Source: Chloroflexota bacterium (GTDB lineage: Bacteria; Chloroflexota; UBA6077; FW602-bin22; CADDYW01). From it: a stretch of 64,000 bases of DNA. The notes under the pieces are model-generated. The model worked only from the letters and a program-made list of their open reading frames with translations, was not told the DNA's origin and did not search any database. Below are positions 45,698 to 55,700 of this stretch, piece after piece. Numbering within the stretch: position 1 is the first letter of the stretch; every line of letters begins with the position of its first letter. The stretch covers positions 37,400 through 101,399 of the forward strand of contig CADDYW010000008.1 of the NCBI GenBank assembly GCA_902810745.1. The letters run 5' to 3'. Position numbers and translations under genes: made by a program.

Positions 45698-47428
45698 CTA
45701 GACGAGGTGCTGCGCGCGACTGTCGATGATCTGCCGAATCAGACCCAGCACCGCGTCGATCGATCTCGGGCCGAGATCTTCGCCGGTGCGTAGGCGCACT
45801 GCCACCATTCCCGCGTCCAGCTCTCTGTCTCCGACGATCAGCATGTACGGGATCTTCTGCAGCTGCGCCTCGCGAATCCTGTAGCTCACTCGCTGCGACC
45901 GGGCGTCGAGATCCGCTCGGATTCCGGCGTCGACCAGCCGCTGTCGGATCTGCTCGCAGAAGGCAGTGTGACGGTCAGCGATCGGGATCAGGCGCGCCTG
46001 AACCGGCGCGAGCCAGACCGGAAACGCGCCCGCGTAGTGCTCGATCAGAACGCCGATGAAACGCTCCATCGAGCCAAGGATCGCCCGATGGAGCATGTAC
46101 GGGCGATGCTCTCTCCCATCCTCGGCGACGTACGAGACATCGAACCGCTCTGGTAGATTGAAGTCGAACTGGATCGTCATGCACTGCCAGTATCGTCCCA
46201 GTGCGTCACGGATCTTTAGATCAATCTTCGGTCCATAGAACGCGCCGCCTCCGGCGTCTACCTCATAGGGAAGGTGCCGAGCGTCGAGGGCTCGGCGCAA
46301 AGCATCCTCGGCAAGATGCCATTGCTCTGCCGCTCCCAGGGCCTTTTGGGGTCGCGTCGAGAGGAAGACGCGATAATCCGAGAAGCCGAACGCGCCCAGA
46401 ATCTGCAGCGTGAGATCGATAACTCCGAGCACCTCGGCGAAGGCCTGATCAGGGCGACAGAAAATGTGGGCATCGTCCTGTTTGAATCCCCGCGCCCGCA
46501 GCAACCCGTGGAGGACACCCGCTCGCTCGTAGCGGTAGACGTTCGTCAGCTCGCCGAGCCGGATCGGCAGATCGCGATAGCTGCGCACCGACGATTTGTA
46601 GATCTGGATGTGAAACGGGCAGCTCATCGGCTTCACGTAATACTCGTGTCCATCCACCGCCATGCCCGGGAACATGCTCTCCTGGAAAAACTGCAGATGT
46701 CCGCTGGTCTCCCAGAGGCGTCCCCGTCCAATGTTCGGCGTGAACACCGGCTCGTAGCCGGCGCGTTCGTGCACGTCACGCCAGTAAGTTTCGATAGCCG
46801 TGATGATCCGCCCGCCGTTGGGATGCCAGAGAACGAGGCCTGGTCCGACCTCGTCGGAGAAGCTGAAAAGGTCGAGCTCCCGCCCGAGGCGGCGATGATC
46901 GCGGCGTGCTGCCTCCTCCAGCCGTGCCACGTGCGCAGCCAGCTCGCCTTGCGTCGGGAACGCCGTGCCGTGGACACGCTGCAGCAGTGGTCGATTCGGA
47001 TCATCTCGCCATGGCGCGTCCGTCACGTTCAATAGCTTGAACGCCCCGATCTCACGCGTCGAAGCCACGAGGGGACCGCTCCAGAGATCTACAAAATCGC
47101 TTTGCCGGTAGATCCTGACCAGGTCGGCGTCGAGATCATCAATCAGCGCGACCTTGTACGGCTGCCCACGCTCGGCGAACAGACGCCGGGCTTCGTCGCG
47201 TGGCATGACCGACAGAACGAGTGGTGCATCCCGCTTGACGATCCCTGCCATTCGCTCCTCGATCGTCCTGAGGTCGGCGGGCGTGAGCCGGCGCGGCAGC
47301 TCGAAATCGTAGGAGAACCCATCCTCGACCGACGGACCGGGCCCCAGCTTGGCGTCCGGAAACAGCGAGACGATCGCCTCCGCCAGGACGTGACCGCACG
47401 CCCGGCGCATGTGCTCCAGGTCGTTCAT
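45698..47428 (-). CDS. thrS: Threonyl-tRNA synthetase lacking TGS domain and with degenerate editing site
   Basis: 576-residue class II synthetase charging tRNA-Thr. Catalytic zinc ligands are intact: Cys in MSCPFHIQIY, His in QDDAHIFC and His in LHRAILGSMERF; the anticodon-binding domain ends the protein. The N-terminal TGS domain is missing and the protein starts directly in the editing domain. There, E. coli H73, C182 and H186 equivalents are R9, W116 and L120; only H77 (H13) remains. Proofreading of Ser-tRNA-Thr is therefore predicted to be lost. ATG 47428 chosen; the frame extends upstream but looks non-coding. Confidence 0.92.
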   Translation of the reverse strand: MNDLEHMRRACGHVLAEAIVSLFPDAKLGPGPSVEDGFSYDFELPRRLTPADLRTIEERMAGIVKRDAPLVLSVMPRDEARRLFAERGQPYKVALIDDLDADLVRIYRQSDFVDLWSGPLVASTREIGAFKLLNVTDAPWRDDPNRPLLQRVHGTAFPTQGELAAHVARLEEAARRDHRRLGRELDLFSFSDEVGPGLVLWHPNGGRIITAIETYWRDVHERAGYEPVFTPNIGRGRLWETSGHLQFFQESMFPGMAVDGHEYYVKPMSCPFHIQIYKSSVRSYRDLPIRLGELTNVYRYERAGVLHGLLRARGFKQDDAHIFCRPDQAFAEVLGVIDLTLQILGAFGFSDYRVFLSTRPQKALGAAEQWHLAEDALRRALDARHLPYEVDAGGGAFYGPKIDLKIRDALGRYWQCMTIQFDFNLPERFDVSYVAEDGREHRPYMLHRAILGSMERFIGVLIEHYAGAFPVWLAPVQARLIPIADRHTAFCEQIRQRLVDAGIRADLDARSQRVSYRIREAQLQKIPYMLIVGDRELDAGMVAVRLRTGEDLGPRSIDAVLGLIRQIIDSRAQHLV

Positions 47429-47599
47429 CAATATCCTCTTGCGCAGCGCTCCAGGATCCCCAAGCCCATGGGAACATTTCCGCCCTGGGTCACGGCGGGA
47501 TTGCAGCCGGGAGTCCTTTCGACCCTGCACCGGATTGCTCTCTGGCGTCCAGAACACGCAAGATCAATGCGCGGCAGGGAGTACCCGAGTACCCAGACG

Positions 47600-48484
47600 T
47601 CAGACGCTCCGAAAGATCGCGAGGCGGAAATCGTGGTTGCTGGTCGGATCGAGAGGGCGGAGCCACGGCTGAGCGAACGCGTCACGCGTACACGGGCCAT
47701 AGGTACAGATGGTGATCTGGCGTCGCTGCGACTCCTGATAAAGCCGCCCCAGCACGGTCTGAAGCATCGAGCCGGTGAAAGGAGTGAAAAGGTAGAAGAT
47801 CGTGCCTTCTGACAGGTCAGCCGAGCGGGCATCCGAGTTGACGAAGGCAACTTCAGTCAATCCAAGCGCAGCCGCAACCTCTCGACTGTATGAGCAGAAG
47901 GTCGGCTGGTACTCGATCCCGCGGGAGGCAATGCCGGCCAGCAGGCTTACGAGAATCACCACGCGCCCAAGGCCCGATCCAAGGTCATAGAATATGTCAT
48001 CGCGGGACGGCTCGACGTGATCCAGGAGGTCCAGAACGACGCTGGCAGGCGAGGGCTGGTAATCGATCATCTCGGAAACGTGCTCTAGCGTCGGCGCCGG
48101 CTGTGGCCGGTCCTGCAGGATGCCATCAATCAGGGCGTCCAGACCATCGAAGCCAATGTGCACGAACTTCGGCTGTCGTGGGGGATAGCGCGTGAAGCGA
48201 TCGAGCTCACGCCGTAGCTCGTCTCGTGTCCAGTCTCCGGATCGAATGCGCTGTCGCACGCGCTTGAAGAGCCGATCATTGACCCGGGCGAGCCGCTCGT
48301 GGAGCATCTCCGCCCGACGCTGCATATCGGCTATCCGATCGTCGCCTTGACGGGTGCGCGCAACTTCCTGGAGGAAACGGATGAAGTCGAGTGCGCGTAC
48401 TCGCGCGTCCAGATTCGATTCGTCCTCGAGCGTCGCGTCGCCTTCGAAGGCCGCTAGCTCCTGATCGATCGCATCAAGTCTCAT
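47600..48484 (-). CDS. Class I SAM-dependent methyltransferase (DOT1-like fold)
   Basis: 294 residues. An N-terminal charged helical region (residues ~1-95) precedes a Rossmann methyltransferase domain with motif I DIFYDLGSGLGRVVILVSLL near 165 and G-I-E-Y-Q at the acidic motif II. F-T-P-F-T-G stands where the N/DPPY-like motif IV would be. Substrate unknown; possibly a protein. ATG 48484 preferred; GTG 48499 is in frame. The same-strand spacing to thrS is ~170 bp. Confidence 0.72.
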   Translation of the reverse strand: MRLDAIDQELAAFEGDATLEDESNLDARVRALDFIRFLQEVARTRQGDDRIADMQRRAEMLHERLARVNDRLFKRVRQRIRSGDWTRDELRRELDRFTRYPPRQPKFVHIGFDGLDALIDGILQDRPQPAPTLEHVSEMIDYQPSPASVVLDLLDHVEPSRDDIFYDLGSGLGRVVILVSLLAGIASRGIEYQPTFCSYSREVAAALGLTEVAFVNSDARSADLSEGTIFYLFTPFTGSMLQTVLGRLYQESQRRQITICTYGPCTRDAFAQPWLRPLDPTSNHDFRLAIFRSV

Positions 48485-48813
48485 AAGCGGGCTCGACACC
48501 GCGCCACGTTGATTCTACTCGCGATCGTGCACGGATCGTCCGGAATCAGACACGGATCTAACGGTCCTCATGCATTGCTCTAACGCCAGCGCAGTATTGT
48601 CTCTTCGGAACGGGTGAAAAATCCGGTTGCCGCCGGGGAAGCTTCGGTGAGGTTGGAGGTGGGTCGGAGCTCGCGAAGCTGGTTCTGAAGGCACCGACGG
48701 TGCGTTGAGCGTTTCGCCCATCTTCGTCTTGATGTACGACGAGAGCCGGGAGCGGTATGATCGGGCCACTGGCCCTACCCAGTGGTGTCGGGCGGTGTGA
48801 GGAGCGTGGAACC
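48485..48813. other. Divergent intergenic region
   Basis: About 330 bp between the minus-strand methyltransferase gene and the plus-strand response regulator; it should contain promoters for both. A TATGAT at 48756-48761 could be a -10, but the nearest TTGATG is 21 bp upstream, too far for a normal sigma-70 site. No RNA gene recognised. Confidence 0.45.
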
Positions 48814-49530
48814 ATGGCCGAGCAACGACGGGTGCTTGTTGTCGACGACGAGCCAGACCTGTTATACGCCGTTAAATTGTATCTCGAGGACGAAGGGTAC
48901 ATCGTCTTTACTGCGATGAACGGCTATGAAGCCCTGGACGTCCTCAAGGAGCGGATCCCGGACGTCGTCGTCCTCGACGTGATGATGCCTGAGCTCGACG
49001 GCTTCGAAACGCTCAAGCAGATTCGCGAGACGTCCACGGTTCCCGTGATCATGCTCACCGCCAAGGGAGAGGAAGCGGACAAGGTCCGCGGACTGGGTCT
49101 TGGCGCTGACGACTACGTCACGAAGCCGTTCAGCCAGCGGGAGCTGCTCAGTCGAATCCAGGCCGTGATTCGCCGGGCAGAGATGCCACGTGCCTTACCC
49201 AAGACACAGATCCAGATCGACGAGCACCTCGTCGTCGATTTCGCCCGCGGTGAGGTCTACCGCGATGGCACGAAGGTATCGCTCACTCCGACCGAGTACC
49301 GACTGCTCTACCACCTCGTCTCGAACCCCGGTCGTGTCCTGACTAACGAAGCCTTGCTCGTTCGCGTGTGGGGTCGAGAGTATCGCGAGGAAGATCATTA
49401 CGTGCGCCTCTACATTAGTTACCTGCGCCAGAAGATCGAACCGGATCCGGCCCATCCGCGGTACATTCAGACTGAAAAAGGCCTGGGCTATCGCTTCATT
49501 GACTACCGCTCGGTCGCTGCCCGCGCCTGA
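48814..49530 (+). CDS. OmpR/PhoB-family response regulator
   Basis: 238 residues. Receiver domain with D11/D12, phospho-acceptor D55, K104 and the T/S at LTAKGEE; winged-helix DNA-binding domain from ~140 (LTPTEYRLLYHLVSNPGRVL followed by a L-L-x-x-V-W-G motif). Likely controlled by the histidine kinase 14 bp downstream. ATG 48814 fits the start of the receiver fold, and GAGGAG lies just upstream. Target genes unknown. Confidence 0.92.
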   Translation: MAEQRRVLVVDDEPDLLYAVKLYLEDEGYIVFTAMNGYEALDVLKERIPDVVVLDVMMPELDGFETLKQIRETSTVPVIMLTAKGEEADKVRGLGLGADDYVTKPFSQRELLSRIQAVIRRAEMPRALPKTQIQIDEHLVVDFARGEVYRDGTKVSLTPTEYRLLYHLVSNPGRVLTNEALLVRVWGREYREEDHYVRLYISYLRQKIEPDPAHPRYIQTEKGLGYRFIDYRSVAARA

Positions 49531-49544
49531 GACAGCTCGACGCG

Positions 49545-51269
49545 ATGCTCGAACGCGTTACTGCTGGTGAGGCGCTCGATCGGGTCGTTCGCACGCTAAC
49601 CGAGCGCCGTCCGATCGACGAGGTTCTCACCGAGATTCTCGCGCAGAGCCGTGCGATGCTCGACGCGGCGGAAACGTACGTGCTCCTGAAGAGCGATCGA
49701 CACCTGACCGTGCGGGCGTCCAATGGCCTCGTGATCGGTCCGGGCGGCAAGACAGAGTTTCCGATCGAACAGGGCATCGAGGGTATCGCGGCGGAGACGG
49801 GGAGTGCGGCCATCTCCAACGATCTCGCCAACGACCCACGTCACGCCGACCCGTTCTGCCGCCCGACGCCGATCCGCTCGATGCTCGCTGTTCCGCTGAT
49901 CCTCCGCGGCGTCCTCCTCGGTGTCCTCGTCAGCACGCGCCGCGAGCCCGGTCGTTTTGCCGATGTCGAGCGCTGGTGGCTGGAGATCTTCGGCGGCCTG
50001 ATTGCCAGCGTCATCGCAAGCGACCAGGCTTATCGCTCCCAGGAGCGGCGGGCACGTCAGGCGGAGACTTTGCTGGCACTGAGCTCGATCGACGACGAGC
50101 AGCCCATCTCGCGCAAGATGCTGACCGAGATTGTCCGGGGCTTCGGCAACAACCGGTGTGGCATTCTTCTGGGAGAAGGGGACTCGTCGACCTTCGAGGT
50201 GTTCTGCCTCGGGGACGTGTCGTCCGATGCGTTCATACGAACCACACTGCCCGCGTCTTCCCTGGGACCACTCGCGAGCATCGTGCAGACCGGGCGCCCC
50301 CTCGCGTACGGAGACATCAGCAAAGAGCCGCTGCTTCGTGACATCGCACTTCTCGGCAATGGGAAAAGTCTCATTGCCACGCCCATCCAGGTCTCCGGGC
50401 AGCCGCGTGGGGTCCTCTTCGTTGCCTCGGATAACACGGATGGCCTAGACTCGGAAGACGTCGCCTTTCTGTCGCTCGTGGCGGCGCGGATCGGCCTCCT
50501 GATCGAGCGGGGCGAGCTCCGCCAGCGGCAGCGCGAGATCGAGTGGCAGCACGCTCAGACCGAAGCACGACAGGAGTTCCTGGGCATTGTCTCGCACGAA
50601 CTCAAGACGCCTGTCGCGGTGATGCGTGCGTACACCGAGCTGCTCCTGCGTCGGGCGGAGAAGGCAGGTCGGTCGAGCGAGATCGATCTGCTGCGGCGCA
50701 TGAGCGATCAGGCCGAACGCATGCTGGCGATGATCGAGCAGCTTCTCGATTCTAGACGCCTCGAGGCTGGCCTGCTCACCCTGGAGATCAGCCACTTCGA
50801 CCTTTCTGAGCTAGCACGCAAGGTCGCCCACGACGTCGAGGTGGCGGTACGGTCACACCAGATCACCGTCGAAACGCCCGGTCGTACGACGATTCGGGCA
50901 GACCGCCGGCGGATCGAAGAGGTCATCACCAATCTCCTCGACAACGCGGTCAAGTACTCGCCGCCTGGTAGTCCGGTTCGTGTCAGGATCACCCGCGAGG
51001 GCGTCGGTACACAGGACGAGAGCGTGCTCATCGCGGTCAGCGATGAAGGACCGGGCGTTCCCAAGGAAGATCAGGGACGGATCTTCGAGCGCTTCTACCA
51101 GGCGCCGCGGCGACTGCACAAGGGGCGAACCGGACTGGGGCTCGGTCTCTATATCAGTCGAGAGCTTGCCCGTCGGCACGGCGGCGACATCTGGCTGGAA
51201 TCGGAAGGGGGCCACGGGGCAACCTTCTACGTGCGTCTTCCCGTCGCCGGTCCGCCGAACTTCGACTGA
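49545..51269 (+). CDS. Soluble GAF-GAF sensor histidine kinase
   Basis: 574 residues. Two GAF-type sensor domains (~20-165 and ~180-330), a DHp helix with phospho-acceptor H351 in IVSHELKTPVAVMRAY, and a HATPase domain with the N box (VITNLLDNAVKYSPPG), D-E-G-P-G-V and G-L-G-L-G-L motifs. No membrane helix or signal peptide, so it senses an internal signal, perhaps a small ligand or redox state. Co-transcribed with the response regulator. Confidence 0.92.
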   Translation: MLERVTAGEALDRVVRTLTERRPIDEVLTEILAQSRAMLDAAETYVLLKSDRHLTVRASNGLVIGPGGKTEFPIEQGIEGIAAETGSAAISNDLANDPRHADPFCRPTPIRSMLAVPLILRGVLLGVLVSTRREPGRFADVERWWLEIFGGLIASVIASDQAYRSQERRARQAETLLALSSIDDEQPISRKMLTEIVRGFGNNRCGILLGEGDSSTFEVFCLGDVSSDAFIRTTLPASSLGPLASIVQTGRPLAYGDISKEPLLRDIALLGNGKSLIATPIQVSGQPRGVLFVASDNTDGLDSEDVAFLSLVAARIGLLIERGELRQRQREIEWQHAQTEARQEFLGIVSHELKTPVAVMRAYTELLLRRAEKAGRSSEIDLLRRMSDQAERMLAMIEQLLDSRRLEAGLLTLEISHFDLSELARKVAHDVEVAVRSHQITVETPGRTTIRADRRRIEEVITNLLDNAVKYSPPGSPVRVRITREGVGTQDESVLIAVSDEGPGVPKEDQGRIFERFYQAPRRLHKGRTGLGLGLYISRELARRHGGDIWLESEGGHGATFYVRLPVAGPPNFD

Positions 51270-51299
51270 AGGAGTGTGATCGCCTCGATTCACGCTTTT

Positions 51300-51328
51300 T
51301 TGACAGGCAGTCAGCAGCGAATTATACT
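51300..51328 (+). promoter_or_regulatory. Near-consensus sigma-70 promoter upstream of glutaredoxin-like gene
   Basis: TTGACA (51300-51305), a 17-bp spacer and TATACT (51323-51328). Transcription would begin near 51335, about 30 nt before the start codon of the glutaredoxin-like gene. It probably drives that gene and the phospholipase D-family gene. Confidence 0.75.
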
Positions 51329-51366
51329 TAAAACGTTGGAGACCGAACGACCCCGGGGTGGCGCGA

Positions 51367-51645
51367 ATGGTCGAGAGCGTGACGCTCTTCTACAACGAGA
51401 ACTGCACGGATTGCCTTCGCGCGCGTGACGATCTGGCGCGCATCATGGCCGATCGGCACATCACGTTTTCCGCGAAAGAAGCTACCACGAACGTCAGTAA
51501 CCGCGACCTGCTCATTCTGACTTCCGGCCAGGTCGGCACGCCAGTGGTGCTGGTCGACAAGCGTGAGGTGGTCGGGCTGGACCGGCAACGCTTGCAGCGG
51601 CTCCTCGGTGTCGACGTGGGCCAGGATCACCCCGCTCACTGGTAG
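51367..51645 (+). CDS. Glutaredoxin/thioredoxin-fold small protein
   Basis: 92 residues. A vicinal dithiol C13-T-D-C16 follows a first strand (VTLFYNENC), and G-T-P-V-V-L-V-D carries the cis-Pro of the thioredoxin fold. Length fits a glutaredoxin or NrdH-like protein. The in-frame GTG at 51358 is an alternative start. The stop is one base before the next GTG. A cytosolic thiol reductant is inferred. Confidence 0.8.
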   Translation: MVESVTLFYNENCTDCLRARDDLARIMADRHITFSAKEATTNVSNRDLLILTSGQVGTPVVLVDKREVVGLDRQRLQRLLGVDVGQDHPAHW

Positions 51646-52650
51646 GTGCGTTTCTTCGCTCGGGCGCTCTGGGCGCCCATTCTGCTTGCTGCCCTCGTCC
51701 TGGCCGCGTGCGGACGTCCTGTTCAGCCATCCGTCGTCCCACGGTCAGCACCGTCGGGCATTGCGTCGGCGCAGGTTTTCGTTGAGCCTGATGACGGAGT
51801 CCAGCCAGTCGTGGAATTCGTTCGTGGCGCGCAGCAGTCACTGGACGTCGCAATGTACCTGCTGAGCGACCGCCAGGTGATCGACGCCCTGGAAGCTAGC
51901 CGCCGACGAGGTGTGCGGGTGCGGGTGATGCTCGAGGAAAACCCCTATGGCTCGGGCCCGGGCAATCGGGCGGTCTTCGATCGTCTCCGTACTACAACGA
52001 TCGCGACGCGCTGGAGTCCGTCGGGCTTCCAGCTGAGCCACGATAAGTACGCGGTGGCAGACCACAAGGTCGCCCTCGTTGGGACGGCAAACTGGACCCA
52101 CAGTGCGTTTACTGACAATCGCGAGTTCCTGATCGAAGATTCCGATCCACGGGACGTCGATCAGCTCGCGACGTTGTTCGATGCCGACTGGGGGCATCAG
52201 TCGTTCTCGGTCAACGACGAGCATCTCGTCATTAGCCCGACGAACAGCCGGACCGATTTCCTGGCCCTGATCGGCAGCGCTCGGAAAACTTTACACGTGG
52301 AGGCGGAAGAGATCCAGGATGCGCAGGTTGAAAGTGCACTCATCGAGGCGGCTTCGCGCGGAGTGGAGGTCGAGGTGCTCATCCCTGGCTCGACCAGCGG
52401 CCCCGACCGAAACGCGGCAGGCGCCGAGAGGCTGACAGCAGGCCACGTTCAGGTACGGCGTCTGCGAAATCCGTACGTTCACGCGAAGGCGATCGTGGTG
52501 GACGGAGAAGAAGCATTCATCGGCAGCGAGAATGTCTCGACGTCATCGCTGGATCAGAATCGGGAGGTCGGATTGCTGGTCAGCGACGCGGCAGTAGTGC
52601 GGCGGGTAGAGGAGACGTTCAGTCGCGACTGGAAAGCGGGGGGACCTTAA
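51646..52650 (+). CDS. Phospholipase D-family lipoprotein (two HKD motifs)
   Basis: 334 residues. A signal peptide ends in the lipobox LVLAAC with lipidated C22. Two HxKx4D motifs are intact: H-D-K-Y-A-V-A-D, then HAKAIVVD, each followed by the G-S/T-x-N segment (VGTANWT, IGSENVS). These form one PLD active site. Outer-surface phosphodiesterase or cardiolipin-synthase-like action is possible. It follows the glutaredoxin-like gene without a gap and precedes the rpoB promoter. Confidence 0.86.
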   Translation: MRFFARALWAPILLAALVLAACGRPVQPSVVPRSAPSGIASAQVFVEPDDGVQPVVEFVRGAQQSLDVAMYLLSDRQVIDALEASRRRGVRVRVMLEENPYGSGPGNRAVFDRLRTTTIATRWSPSGFQLSHDKYAVADHKVALVGTANWTHSAFTDNREFLIEDSDPRDVDQLATLFDADWGHQSFSVNDEHLVISPTNSRTDFLALIGSARKTLHVEAEEIQDAQVESALIEAASRGVEVEVLIPGSTSGPDRNAAGAERLTAGHVQVRRLRNPYVHAKAIVVDGEEAFIGSENVSTSSLDQNREVGLLVSDAAVVRRVEETFSRDWKAGGP

Positions 52651-52662
52651 AGTTTCATAGGA

Positions 52663-52706
52663 GAAACAGGCAGTCTGCGTACTGTTTTGACAGATTCGCC
52701 TGTTTC
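52663..52706. repeat. 9-bp perfect inverted repeat overlapping the rpoB promoter
   Basis: GAAACAGGC (52663-52671) is repeated in inverse orientation as GCCTGTTTC (52698-52706), 26 bp apart. The right arm lies between the -35 and -10 of the rpoB promoter and the left arm just upstream of the -35. The geometry suits an operator bound by a dimer or a loop-forming regulator. It could also be an RNA stem ending the upstream transcript. Confidence 0.5.
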
Positions 52707-52716
52707 ATGTTATAGT
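52687..52716 (+). promoter_or_regulatory. Promoter of rpoB
   Basis: TTGACA (52687-52692), an 18-bp spacer and TATAGT (52711-52716). Start predicted near 52723, giving a leader of ~38 nt with AAGGAG at 52747-52752 before ATG 52761. It indicates rpoB is transcribed from its own start here, not only from an rplJL operon. Confidence 0.72.
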
Positions 52717-52760
52717 ATTCTGTCCCTGTCTATCTTCCTCTCTTTAAGGAGTGTACACGC

Positions 52761-55700
52761 ATGGCCATTGCTGCGGTCAATCAGGCCCTCGCACGCGGCG
52801 TGGAGCCGAATGGAAACCGCAAGAACTATGCACGCATCAACGAGGTCCTGGCGATGCCCAACCTCATTCGCGTGCAGATCGATTCCTTTCAATGGTTCCT
52901 TGAGGAGGGGCTCAAAGAGCTATTTGCCGAAATCTCCCCGATCACCGATTTTACCGGGAAAAATCTTGAACTGCAACTCCTAGATTATACGTTCGGCACC
53001 CCCAAGTACGACGAGTTCGAGTGTCGCGAGCGCGACATGACGTACGCGGCGCCGCTGCGCGTCCGAACTCGTCTGATTGCCAAGGAAACCGGGGAGATCA
53101 AGGAGCAAGAGATCTTCATGGGGGATTTCCCCATGATGACCGAAACGGGAACGTTCGTGATCAATGGGGCCGAGCGAGTCGTCGTGAGCCAGCTCGTTCG
53201 CTCACCCGGGGTCTACTTTACGCTCGAAGAGGATCCGACCACCGGTCGCGATCTCTGCTTCGCCAAACTGATCCCGAACCGCGGTGCCTGGCTCGAGTTC
53301 GAAACGTCGAACAAGGATATCCTCTCGGTCAAAGTCGACCGCAAGCGCAAGATTCCCATCACCACTCTGCTTCGGGCCGTTGGCTACGAGACCGACGAAG
53401 AGATTCTCAACCTCTTTGCGGACGTCGAGACCGGCGATCACCGATACATTCAGGAGACACTCCAGCGGGATCCGAGTAAGAATCAGAATGATGCCCTGCT
53501 CGAGTTCTATCGCCGTCTGCGCCCGGGTGATCCACCGACCATCGATAACGCCCGAAACCTTCTCAACTCGCTGTTCTTCAACTTCCGACGATACGATCTG
53601 GGCAAGGTCGGCCGCTACAAGCTGAATAAGCGGCTGGAAATCGACATCCCGATTACGCAGCGCGTCCTCACGAACGAGGATCTGGTTCAGATCGTCGCGA
53701 CGATGATCAAGCTCAACAACGGCCAGGGTCGACCGGACGACATCGATCATCTCGGTAACCGGCGCGTGCGTGCAGTTGGCGAGCTGATCCAGAGCGCCTT
53801 CCGTGTCGGCCTGCTGCGCATGGAGCGGGTCGTCAAGGAGCGCATGAGTATTCAGGACCCCGAGACGGCGACCCCGGCCGCGCTGATCAACATTCGTCCG
53901 ATCGTGGCCGCCATGAAGGAGTTCTTCGGTGGGAGCCAGCTCTCCCAGTTCATGGATCAGACGAATCCGCTGGCCGAGCTGACCCACAAGCGGCGCCTGA
54001 GCGCGCTGGGCCCCGGCGGGCTGAATCGCGAGCGCGCGGGCATGGACGTACGCGACGTTCATCACAGCCACTACGGTCGGATCTGTCCAATCGAGACACC
54101 CGAGGGCCCGAACATCGGTCTGATTGGCAGTCTGGCAACGTACGCGCGGATCAACGAGTACGGCTTCATCGAGACGCCATACCGGGTTGTCCACAAAGAG
54201 GTGCCGAATGACGTCGAGCACCTGGTCGGACGCGTCACCCGGGAGCGCATCCTCGACCCGGCGAACGGCGCGGTGATCGCCGAAGCCGGCGTTCAGATCG
54301 ATGAGAAGCTGGCAAAGAAGATCGCGGCGCTCCCACTGCAGCGGATCCCGACACGGCCGTTCGCGTCGAGTGAGATTCGGTATCTTACCGCCGACGAAGA
54401 GGAGAAATGGCTCATCGCCCAGGCTAACTCCCGTCTGAATGCGAATGGCGATTTCGCGGACGAGCGGGTCGAGGTTCGTCACGGCGAGGCCTTCCTCCTG
54501 GAGTCGCCGCTGAAGATTCAGTACATGGACGTGTCGCCGAAGCAGATCGTCAGCCCGGCGACGTCGCTCATCCCATTCCTGGAGCACGACGACGCGAACC
54601 GCGCGCTGATGGGCTCCAATATGCAGCGGCAGGCAGTGCCCCTGATCCGCCCGGAGTCGCCGACGATTGGCACCGGGATGGAATCGCAGGTCGCGCGGGA
54701 TAGCGGACAGGTGATCCTCGCCAAGAACGACGGGGAGGTCATCAGCGTCACCTCGCGGCAGATTGTCGTGAAGGTGAGCGAGACCGAGAGCGACACGTAC
54801 CGCTTGCAGAAGTTCGTGCGGTCGAACCAGGGCACGTGCTTCAGCCAGCGCCCGATCGTTTCGGTCGGTGACCGCGTCAAGGCGGGACAGCCACTGGCAG
54901 ATAGCCTGTCGACCCAGAACGGCGAGCTCTCGCTGGGCCAGAACGTCCTGGTCGCGTTCATGTCCTGGGATGGCTACAACTTCGAGGACGCGATCATCCT
55001 CAGCGAGGCGCTCGTTCGCGACGATAAGTTCACCTCGATTCACATCGAGAAGCACGAGGTCGAGGCACGCGACACCAAGCTCGGCCCCGAAGAGATCACT
55101 CGCGACATTCCGAACGTCGGCGACGAGGCGCTGCGCGACCTCGACGAACGCGGCATCGTCCGGGTCGGGGCCGAGGTCACCGCGGGCGATATCCTGGTCG
55201 GCAAGATCACTCCGAAGGGCGAGACCGAGCTCACCGCCGAGGAGCGGCTCCTGCGCGCGATCTTTGGCGAGAAGGCGCGCGAGGTCAAGGATACGAGCCT
55301 GCGCGTGCCGCACGGCGAGCGTGGCAAGGTGGTCGACGTACGCGTCTTCACTCGCGATGGCCACGACGAGCTGCCAGCCGGCGTCAACGAGCTCGTCCGC
55401 GTCAGCATCGCGCAGAAGCGCAAGATCTCCGAGGGCGACAAGATGGCTGGTCGCCACGGAAATAAAGGAGTTGTCGCCCGCATCGTTCCCGAGGCAGACA
55501 TGCCGTTCCTCGATGATGGAACTCCGGTGCAGATCATCCTGAATCCGATCGGCGTTCCCTCGCGCATGAACGTTGGGCAGATCCTGGAGACCCACCTCGG
55601 CTGGGCCGCGGAAGCCCTCGGGTTTAAGGTCATGACCCCCGTGTTCGATGGCGCGCGCGAGAATGAAATTGTCGAGGAGCTCGAACGGGCGCATCTCCCG

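Noticed and set aside
47429..47599. Possible T-box leader of thrS
   Set aside because: A stretch on the minus strand reads AGGGCGGAA, partly like the AGGGTGGNACCGCG T-box core, but the ACCGCG part, specifier loop and terminator are not seen.
48729..48761. TTGATG...TATGAT as a promoter for the response regulator
   Set aside because: The spacer is 21 bp, outside the normal range.
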